A DNA stretch of 64,000 nucleotides from positions 496,001-560,000 of the forward strand of contig VJWM01000135.1 in assembly GCA_010909165.1 (NCBI GenBank), in the 5' to 3' direction. Positions within the stretch are counted from its first letter, which is position 1; the number at the start of each line of letters is the position of its first letter. Under the pieces are notes generated by a model that was not told the origin of the DNA, ran no database searches, and saw only the letters and a program-made list of their open reading frames with translations. This document shows positions 25,560-34,160 of this stretch, in pieces. The stretch comes from Anthoceros angustus. Its lineage: Eukaryota; Streptophyta; Anthocerotopsida; Anthocerotales; Anthocerotaceae. A program made the position numbers and the translations under genes.

Positions 25560-26040
25560 CAAGGAGGCGGTCACGGGCGCTGCGTTTGATGCGGCCGGAG
25601 CACATGGCACGGCAGTCGGCAGTGCGCATCCGCCGCGTCGATGCAATCGACACCCATGTACATGTGGCATATGGATTGTAAGTGCGTGATGCGGGTCTGC
25701 GATGTTCGCAGGTTGGCGTTGCAGGGAAGAAGTGATTGCGAGATGTGGCGCAATCGGTGGGTGCATGGTTGCCTCGTCGCGACTTATGACAAGATGTACC
25801 AATTCTACTTCAGAGTCCATGGGGCCATAGATGGGGCAACCCATTACGTCCCCTGGTTGGTACTCGAGGATAACAAGCGGGGCATGGCGATTTTCAACGC
25901 CTATGTGGGCGGTGAGGAAGTTTGGGCATCGCGGATTCGGTCGGACTACGCGAGCACAACGATAGGCGAGATATGAGCCGGCGAGGCCAAGGGCACATGG
26001 AAGCAACTTCATCCAGCCCCTGTGCACAACCGGTAAAAGT
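25560..26040 (+). pseudogene. rve-type (DDE) integrase core remnant, best copy
   Basis: In several + frames this stretch reads as an integrase catalytic core. Visible pieces are an upstream IPRRRSRALRLMRPEHMA-like segment, MYMWHMD at 25,657-25,677 (resembling the first catalytic Asp box, usually LWHID), YDKMYQFYFRVHGAIDG from 25,784, then EDNKRGMAIFNAYVG, then SRIRSDYA at about 25,930 (second catalytic Asp) and a trailing GTWKQ-like piece after a shift. This matches the eukaryotic transposon-type integrase core I know by pattern (WHIDG, HG-IDG-S, NN-A-TVF, RSD-G). About 105 bp beginning gtaagtg lie between the WHMD and YDK pieces and could be an intron. Frames are broken, so it is a remnant. 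Related copies lie at about 24,118-24,480 and 24,870-25,240. Confidence 0.6.
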
Positions 26041-26130
26041 TTGGTGCTTGGTCTCGTTTTCCTTATACGCAATAATTTGGTGGAATGCGGTGGGGATTAT
26101 TGCGGAGGATTGAGCATTCTGGCGGTCCTT

Positions 26131-27560
26131 GGAGAAGTGGGCATTCCTCTAAGGGGTACATGATGGATATGGTGAGGAGCGTGTTGGACATCACCAACCT
26201 CGGCACATCCATTCCCGCGTGACCTTCATGCCACGATGAGGCGGAGCTCGGCGTTGGAGGCGGTATGGAATAGGCCGGGTGCGGAAGATCGAGGCGGCCA
26301 GCGGAGACATTCCGGCCATGTGCACGCTATCGCATTCAAGAAGAAGGTCGACTACAAGGGTGGGTGCGACCACCCGCATATGGTGAGGAGGCGATGGCGA
26401 GGAGTTCGATGTGGGTGGCCCTCGGTATGCACAAAGCGTGGCCCCAGATGCCACCACTCGTGACATAAATTGCTTGGCGGGGTGAGCAAGCTGTGTCCAT
26501 TCATTTGTCTGTGGTTCTGTGGGGAGGGAGGCGCGCCAGCGCCATTTGCGAGCAGAGGCCCTCGTATGGGCCATGGGTTGTGCGAGAGCTGCGGATGGCG
26601 AGGACAATGCATATGCAAAGGATTGCGGACATGGACTTCCTCCGGACATGTATCGGTGCACATGGCACTAACAACACTCTGCGGTGCGGGGAGCACGAGG
26701 GGCGCATTGCCCGAATACCTCCACCGGTGGGCGGAGGCTGAAGCCACCCGTGGGCGTGGGGCCATCACCTGCTGCGGTCATGGTGCACGAGGTGTGAGGC
26801 GTGTGGCCCAGTTGCGGCCCCTTGGGAGTGAGCTAGGTGTGGTGGAGAAAATTGATTTGTCGCTCACCATGACACAGGAGGCGGTGACATTTTATGCGCT
26901 CACCATGACACAGGAGGCGGTGACAATTTGGATTTGTTTGTTACGGCGTTTTGAGAGTTGAGCCAGTGGTGGCTTTGTTGTGGTGCAATGTAAAATTTGG
27001 TTCTGTGAAGATGGTGTGCGCTCGCGAGGCTGTATGGCTGGCCCCTTGTGCGCCACGCCTTTGGATGGCTGCGAGCGGTAGCGTCATGCGCCCTGCGCTC
27101 GAGGCGAAGGGCTGTATGCACCTTCGCAGCCCTGTGCCTCCTCACGCTATCTCCCATCAAGCCCTGGTACGGTTCGTGATGGCAGCGCAACGGCAGGCGG
27201 ATGGGGTCATGCGAAGGATGTCCGATGGCCCATGCCCTCACCCTAAAAGCGAAAACATTGTGTGTCACACAACCAGAAAAGATTCGACACAAACACCATT
27301 AGTGACGAGATCGGGACACGAGGCGGTAGCGACCGATGTCGTCAAGTGTGACGAGTTTTCCGCCGTATGCGGCCGGAAAACTTCTTTGGTCACAATGGAA
27401 AAAAACCCTAAAGGGCCCGTGTGACGAGATCGGTATTCCATAGGGACCATAGCACGTAACGTCTGTCACTTTTGTCCGCCCAAAAAACTATAGTCCGCAA
27501 AAGAAAAACTAGTCGCTCTTGTCCGCAAAAGAAAAACTTTTGTCACGATTGCCCAGTTCA
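26131..27560. other. G-rich to AT-rich transition, small duplications, no gene
   Basis: A 36-bp direct duplication containing gctcaccatgacacaggagg lies at about 26,862-26,935. gtgacgagatcgg occurs at about 27,302 and 27,421, and tccgcaaaagaaaaact at about 27,494 and 27,520. No domain-bearing frame is found. This is the boundary between the repeat block and the gene-dense region. Confidence 0.5.
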
Positions 27561-27827
27561 AGCTGTGAGAATATCCAAGCTCTACAGAGGCAGATAAAGC
27601 AAGAATCAGGCACAGAATCTTAAGCTGCCTGTAACAATCCACATGATCCTTGGATAGCTCGCAAAAAGAAGAGCCTGCGACTTAAGAAGCTGGACGCTAC
27701 TAATCACCTATGTACAGTTGGGCTATTGCTCTGGAGGGAACCTACATCCGGCTTATCATAAAAAATCAGCCCTTAAACAATGGTTACAGTTGCGACCAGC
27801 AACTTCAAAAGACAGTCGAAGCACACA

Positions 27828-29810
27828 TCAGGGCTTCTTCAAGCCTGCATACAATGCATCGATTTCACTCTGATAGTATTTCAACAACTGGGGTCGCTTC
27901 TTCTTGAAGGTCGGCGTTAACAGATCCCTTTCCAGATCAAATGGCAGAGGATCCAGATGAACTGCCCTGATGGCTTCAAAACCTTTCAACTTGCTCTTCT
28001 TACCGACAGCATTGAGTTGCGACAATATGTACTCTTTAGCCTTGGGACTTTTGCACAAAGCTTCGAAGTCACCGGCCTCGTCATGGGCCTTTGCCCAACT
28101 CTCCAGCGCATCCTTGTTAGGCACGACAACTGCAACAAGGGATGACTCGAAGCTGTTGCCATAGACCCAAATGGAGTCGACGTCAGAGCACAGCCCATAA
28201 ACGTTCTCCAAATTCTCCACTGCCACATACTCCCCTTGAGACAACTTGAAGATGTTCTTCTTGCGGTCAATGATCTTGAGGGCACCATCTGGTTGCCATT
28301 CACCAATATCACCGGTGTGGAACCATCCGTCCACCAAAACCTCCTTGGTGAGATCATCCCTCTTGTGGTAGCCAGAAAACAAACTCTTGCCCCGGATACA
28401 GATCTCTCCTCGAGGGATGGCACCGAGAGCATCGTAGTTCATTTCAGGCACAGATTCCAGCCGAACTTCAATATTTGGCATTGGAGGACCCACAGTTCCC
28501 TGCATCCCGATCACGTCCGGAATGGACACAAAACTGCCAGCACAGGTTTCGGTTAATCCATAACCCTGGACAACCATAGAACACGTGGACACTCTCAGAA
28601 ATTCTTCAACGTGCTGCGCCAGGGGCGCAGCACCAGACATCACGAGACGAACCCTTCCTCCAAACTTCGCCTTGATCTTCTTAAACAGCAAGAGATCAAA
28701 GAAATGAGATGCATTCTCCTGCTTCGCCCCCTTCTTCAAAGAATCCAACTTGGACTTGAACCCATAGTCAAATATCTTCTTCCGCAACCACCCGGACTCT
28801 GCAACCTTAGCAGTGGCTCCCGAGTAAATTCGATCAAACACCCTGGGCACTCCACAGAAAAAGGTCGGCTTCAACGCCTCCAAATCATCCAACAACGTCT
28901 TCACATCCCCCTGCCAGAAGCCGATGGACGCTCCGCAGTAGATAAACTGCTCCTCCATCGTCCGGTCAAAAATATGAGCCAAAGGCAAAAACGACAAATA
29001 AACATCAGCCTCAGTCATCTGCAAGTTGAGATTCTTGAGCAGACAGTCCCCTGCAGCAATGACGCTCACGACACTCTCATTAGTCAAGCGTACTCCCTTG
29101 GGCTCCCCGGTAGTCCCACTAGTATACATGATCGTGCACACATCCCCCGCCACCGGCGGCGACAGCTCCGCCGGGTTCTCCCTCCCCAGCTGCAAAAACT
29201 CACTCCAAGAGTACCCCTTGACCCCCAATCCCTCCAACTCCCCCCTCTGCGCCTCCGACACCTCGCTGAAACTGACCACTGTCTTCACCAAGTCCCCGCA
29301 ACTCTTCAACGATGGCAACAGAGCGCCAATCTTGCTCTCCTGCACAAACACAATGGGGATCTCCGAATGCTTCAGAATAAATTCCACCGCCTCCGCCCCC
29401 AGCGTATCATACAGCGGGACGCAGTACACGGAATGCCCGTTGCAGGCCTCCATCGCCGTCACCCACTGGGGAGAGTTTGCCCCGTACACCCCGGCCCGCC
29501 CCTTCGGCTCCACTCCCACATGCCGCATCGCAGCCCCGATCTGCAGCACCTTCTCATAAACCTCCTTGTACGTCTCCCAAACATACTCCCCGGCCTTCCC
29601 GCCTACGATCTTCCGGTGGCCTAACATCTTGTTCCCGGGATACTTCTCCACGGAGCGCGCAAACACGTCCCACACCGTCTCCACCCCGGGCAAAGGCGGG
29701 GGAAATCCGTCCTTGGCGAACACGCTGCGGTACACGGGCCCGACGGACGGAGAGCCCTCGCTCCCGGGCCTCCCCTTCTCCACCTCCACCACGTACCGAT
29801 GGACCGCCAT
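27828..29810 (-). CDS. long-chain acyl-CoA synthetase, intronless, LACS4-like
   Basis: A 660-residue protein that activates long-chain fatty acids to acyl-CoA using ATP, for membrane lipid, wax and storage lipid metabolism; the plant homologues act at the ER. It is collinear along its length with plant LACS3/4/5-type enzymes: SVGPVYRS near residue 22, the AMP-binding P-loop TIMYTSGTTGEPKG near 225-240, GYGLTETCAG near 425, DGWFHTGDIGEWQPDG near 520, DRKKNIFKLSQGEYVAVEN near 540, and the C-terminal TPTFKKKRPQLLKYYQ. I chose the Met at 29,810 because homology begins there; the frame stays open 30 codons upstream. The whole gene is one exon, whereas the Arabidopsis homologue has many introns and every neighbour here is spliced. 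It may be a retrogene that kept an intact frame, or an ancestrally intronless lineage copy. Confidence 0.95.
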   Translation of the reverse strand: MAVHRYVVEVEKGRPGSEGSPSVGPVYRSVFAKDGFPPPLPGVETVWDVFARSVEKYPGNKMLGHRKIVGGKAGEYVWETYKEVYEKVLQIGAAMRHVGVEPKGRAGVYGANSPQWVTAMEACNGHSVYCVPLYDTLGAEAVEFILKHSEIPIVFVQESKIGALLPSLKSCGDLVKTVVSFSEVSEAQRGELEGLGVKGYSWSEFLQLGRENPAELSPPVAGDVCTIMYTSGTTGEPKGVRLTNESVVSVIAAGDCLLKNLNLQMTEADVYLSFLPLAHIFDRTMEEQFIYCGASIGFWQGDVKTLLDDLEALKPTFFCGVPRVFDRIYSGATAKVAESGWLRKKIFDYGFKSKLDSLKKGAKQENASHFFDLLLFKKIKAKFGGRVRLVMSGAAPLAQHVEEFLRVSTCSMVVQGYGLTETCAGSFVSIPDVIGMQGTVGPPMPNIEVRLESVPEMNYDALGAIPRGEICIRGKSLFSGYHKRDDLTKEVLVDGWFHTGDIGEWQPDGALKIIDRKKNIFKLSQGEYVAVENLENVYGLCSDVDSIWVYGNSFESSLVAVVVPNKDALESWAKAHDEAGDFEALCKSPKAKEYILSQLNAVGKKSKLKGFEAIRAVHLDPLPFDLERDLLTPTFKKKRPQLLKYYQSEIDALYAGLKKP

Positions 29811-30738
29811 CTCTCCCAGCTCAGCTTCCCCGCTGCCCCGGCTTGATCGCTTCCAGCACCCCGTTCCTTCCCGCGCGACCTCACTCCCGAGCTGCAACAA
29901 TCTCCGGCCTGCTAGCTAGCACGCTGCAACGGAATCACGAACGGCTTCAGAATCTGGACACGAATTTGAGCGCCAAGCTCACGCCGCGCGCCAGCTCCGC
30001 GGGAAGCTTCCGGACAGCAACAAGGCGCCAACAACAAAGCAACAAGGAGCCAACAACAAAGCAACAACAACAGCCGACTCACAATGGCCTGGGGCAGCAA
30101 CCAGCAACCACCGGGACGACCGCTCCGACAGGACCGCCGGCATGCAGCCGCTCCGTCTCCCGCTCGGATACTCTCGCCGGCAATGGAGGCGCTGAGAACA
30201 CGATCGGCGTGCCGCCAACAAACGGCAGCGAGGGAACTAAACGCGGCCGCTCGAAGGCCGTGCTACAGCAGACGCCAAGTCGTTGGACGAGGACAATCTC
30301 GAACGGGAAAAAACGTCGACCCGGACTCCACTGATAGTGATACAGAATTCATCCCTCAACACTTCCTTTCGGGGTAGGCATCTTCTTTTCTGGCTCATTG
30401 CGTCCTCTCGAAGTCACTGCCTTCCTGCCTCTTACCACGACCGGATTAGTAACCTACTGTATCCAGGCTCACCATGACATGCGTTAGGCGAGCTACCTGA
30501 GTATGCACTAGTTTTCTGTTTAGAATGGTCAAGTTTTAGCAACAATTTCAGGGGAGGGGCCTGCAAAATTATTTCCTCTTATTTCACCTCACAAAATGGC
30601 TGGACAATTAGCTGCAGCACCAACTTGAAGGACACGCGGTCCAGACTCCAAGTACTTGAAGGTTGGTACCGGTTCAGAACCTTAGGAGGTGGGAATGGCT
30701 TGATGATGAGCTGGAATTGAGGGCGCTGCCAGTCTTGT
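29811..30738. other. intergenic region, LACS upstream side
   Basis: Contains the LACS 5' leader and promoter (minus strand) and a CA-rich, CAACAA-repeat tract at about 30,010-30,080. Plus-strand frames here are composition-driven and carry no domain. Confidence 0.4.
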
Positions 30739-31981
30739 TTACAAGTAAGGTCGAGGGTCCAGAGTCTTGACATCCACTTTGATATACTCAAGGTCGTCCC
30801 TGCATGCGGAATGGAGGTGTCAGATAAGTGGAGATGAGTTGATCATGGAAGGGAAGAAGGGATGTTCTGGAAAACCTACCTGCGCTTGTATGTTTCCATC
30901 TGCGACTCCGCTTCTTTCTTCATCTGTGCCAGTTCGCCCTTGGCAATGGAGAGCTCAAGCTGTGCTTCCAGCTCATCTAGGGCGTCGGGGTTCAGACCAA
31001 GTCTGCACAACATGAAGCGGTGATGGTTAGACTAGGAAGACAAGAGAGCCAGGTGTATTGTGGGAGAAAGGTGTTGAGGTGTGCCAGTGTTGCTTACTTT
31101 GCGTTGACAGCATCCAGCTCTTCCTTGAACAAAGAAATACCCTTGACGTCATCTCTCACCAGAGGCTTCCCGATCTTCTTCTCCACCTTGTCTATAGCCT
31201 GGAAGACAGCTGATTCGTATCCCGGGATCTCGGGCACGCTCATCCTGCACCACAAGTGCGAAAGATCGTGTCTCCATACAGGAAGCCCTAGTGATGATCG
31301 ACAGCATCAAAGTAGGTTTTTGGTTAGCAGAGTGTCTTGTTCAACATACTCGATGCGCAAACTTCGCTGCAAGAGGTAGAATGTTCTGACATCGGGCGCG
31401 TCTTCGGCAGCACTGTCCAGAAGATCACCGAGCTTCTCTGTGTAGGATGGGATGCTGAGCCTGCAGGTAACCGGCATGCAACACACGTCAATTCCGCCAT
31501 TTGAGTGCTACCAAGGTGTGGCAACAGCTCAACGTCTGCGATCACAGAACAGCATGTCCAACCCTTGGATGCCGCAGAGCAATTACTTTTGCCTGATTTG
31601 CCTCATTGTCGACTGGTACTCCTTCACAGCTCTGTCATCGTTAGGGTCGACATTTATCTTCACGCGCCCTAGCTCTCCCAGGATGGCTCTGAACTTCTTC
31701 TGGGAGGTGACGAAGATACTCTTCACAATATCTTCGACACAAAAATCCAAGCAAAGGCATAAAGCCTCATCAGAAGAGGCCGAGCTGCGTCCTCATCAGT
31801 CTCAACGCCCCTCCCGTCCCCCCCTCTGATGAGTGATCCCAAATGACAAGCTCATCTTACCACTGTCCTCCCCGGCAGGGATCGCCAATCCACGGTGACG
31901 AAGAGCTGAGCCCCGGCTAGCATGGAGAAGCCCCGCACGGGCCCCGAGCGACCCCAGCCGCTGCTTCATCGCGCTCGCCAT
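30739..31981 (-). CDS. mitochondrial ATP synthase 24-kDa-like subunit
   Basis: Six exons (31981-31861, 31731-31587, 31460-31350, 31244-31098, 31002-30880, 30799-30739) join to a 235-residue open frame; all introns use GT/AG ends and phases agree. The N-terminus, MASAMKQRLGSLGARAGLL, is a typical mitochondrial presequence rich in Arg, Ala and Ser. The mature part is helical and charged (FVTSQKKFRAILGELGRV, PDALDELEAQLELSIAKGEL) and ends VDVKTLDPRPYL. Length, organisation and the VDVK-LD-R tail resemble the plant-specific 24-kDa (FAd/MGP1) subunit of F1Fo ATP synthase as I remember it. The gene model is strong; the family name is less certain and needs a profile search. Confidence 0.68.
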
Positions 31982-33830
31982 GGATGGTAACCTGGGTAGT
32001 CTGCTGGGCTTTCACACTGTCGGGCCTTTCACATTCAAGACCAACGAACTGCTCACTGCCTGGTGCGCTGGTGAGTCAAGTAATACCTATTGATGTAGTC
32101 TAAGTACGGCTTAGCATGGCATCTGGACCAAGTGCCTACAATAGGTACAGACTTAGACGTTAACCGACTTGTGGTTGCTGTTTAGTTCAGGTACATGGTA
32201 TTTTGTGAAAAATAATTTATACATATTTTTATTATAATAATTTTAACTATTAATTAATTAAAATATATACTAATTTTATATATTGAAATAATTGATGATA
32301 GAATATGATCATCCAATTCATAGCCGAATTGAATTCTAGTCCGGAGAATAATTCACATATTTCCGTAAATGAAACATGCAAACTACCCTATAGAAGAAGG
32401 AGAAAAATTTTATTGAAGTCCACTAAGGACGGATTTCCGTCATGGGACTTGGTACTTAACAACTTGTACCATGGTGTGCCTAAGCTACTTGCACCAAGGG
32501 CATCCACTCTCTTTAGGCACCCCATCTAAGTACCAATCTAAGCGCAGGATGTTTAATCACGAAGTTCTTATAAATGTGTGTCCATTTGGCCTAAGCCATT
32601 TGGACACACATAACTATGACTATGAGCGTGGTCCCTTGATGTCACAAAAAAGGGATAAACCTTACCTTAGAAATCATGTAACGTATGTACACAATGCTCC
32701 ATGTCGTTTTGCTTGCAATACACTTCAAGCATGGTATTATGCAGATGAATTGGCCCACTTGTATTGTAAGCCAAGTCTTGTTAGATTGCTGAACTTCATG
32801 CTAGAATGTTGTTCCTTACTAGAGAGTAAATAATTTCTTGTGAGACAAACAATCAAACGATTGAGTGTGCATTACAAGTTGTAAACCAAGCATTAGTTTC
32901 CCCACATTCATTATACAGTGATACCCTGTTGTAAAACCCAATCACTAGTTTTTTAGCACATACCTATTGTACCATTGTTCAGCACATGGTGATAGTAAGA
33001 AGTATAAGGTACATCATAGTCACCCCAACGTGACACAAAAAAATATCTTGACTAAAATTACAAGGAAGTGCAACTTAGTGCAATAGGTAGTTGTACTTAT
33101 GCTTGTCTTTGTTTTGGTGCGCAACTTAGAGCTAAGAGCAATAACAGGTGGTTGTAATTCTACTTGTCTTGTGATTTGTTTTTATTAAATTTTAATTTAT
33201 ATCTGATTATGTATATTTAATTAATCTTTCATAGAGCAAGGACATTCCAAGTATATATGCGCCACAATGAATCACAAAAGTAATCATTAAAAGCTTGAAG
33301 TTCCCTTCCAGCTCTATATATGCTACCACGAATCACAAAAAAAAGTGATCATCAAAAACTTGAAGCTTCCTTTCACCCGACATATAACGAGCTTGTATGC
33401 TCTACGTCTTGTGATTGTAAGGCTTGTGATTGTAAGGTTAAAGGTAATTTTTTTGTATATTCTCTGATGGCTCATAGATCAGTTACATACTAGCCTCTGC
33501 GCCTACTCTTTACTCACTCGCATAGTTTACAACATGGTCTACCTATACCCTTCTTCCATATAATTTGATTTTAAAATTAGAAAAATTCTTAAAATAATAG
33601 CCAAACCCTTGTTATAGAAGAGCTTGGTAGTGCCAAACCTTGGTGGGACTGTTACAGATATAATAATTTTTTTTATATCTTAATTTAGAAATAAGATTCA
33701 GTCTGCAAAACCAGCCGAAGCCCTGTTATAGGAAGGTTGGTGGTGCCGACCCTTGGTGGCACTCCACGGCAACCCGGAGTGTTAAGAATTCGTATTGCTT
33801 TGAGCGGAACTTTGTTAGGAATTCGTATGA
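31982..33830. other. AT-rich intergenic region with dispersed repeats
   Basis: Holds one copy of a dispersed hairpin repeat (32,525-32,610), an imperfect tandem pair around acaatgaatcacaaaagtaa / ccacgaatcacaaaaaaaag (about 33,260-33,375), and another pair starting agccaaacccttgttatag / agccgaagccctgttatag (about 33,600-33,770). No coding frame is convincing. Confidence 0.5.
32525..32610 (+). repeat. dispersed hairpin repeat, copy A
   Basis: tctaagtacc, ttcttataaatgtgtgtcca and ttggcctaagccatttggac are shared with 39,480-39,565. The right end forms an imperfect palindrome around the central cta with arms tgtgtgtccatttggc / gccatttggacacaca. Confidence 0.75.
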
Positions 33831-34160
33831 CTATGAAGCTTATTGGTGCAAGTAAGGTTTGCTTTCTTTTTGCGGTGATATCGGGCAAGTAAGGTTTGAT
33901 TGTGTATGGATCCTCTGGTGTGTCTGTGAGGGGAACGCCTTTACCCCTTGACCCACCCGCATGTCCATCTCACCTCCAATGCGCGCATGGACTGTGCGAA
34001 TGATTTTCCGCCCTTGGGAGCCGAGAATTGTGAAATGAATGAGAGGAATGAGATGATGGAAGGTGTCATTTGCAAGTTGATCTGGGGATGCGAGAATCGA
34101 GGCAATGGCGGGCATACTGACGAGCATGATAACCGCGAATGAGCATGCGCAGGTGCAAAG

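Larger units (their letters stand above)
23812..26130 (+). repeat. tandem array of about 755-770-bp units carrying integrase remnants
   Basis: Three units begin near 23,815, 24,587 and 25,341 with ttggcggtgcggcactt; the start of a fourth appears near 26,090-26,130. Units 2 and 3 are close over most of their length and unit 1 is slightly more diverged. Differences are short gaps such as cacccatcacccggcagcg versus cacccacgcagcg. Each unit encodes, in broken frames, the core of a DDE integrase (separate entry). Confidence 0.85.

Noticed and set aside
28611-29624. 337-codon + frame opposite the LACS gene
   Set aside because: It is the antisense shadow of a strongly conserved coding region and has no domain.
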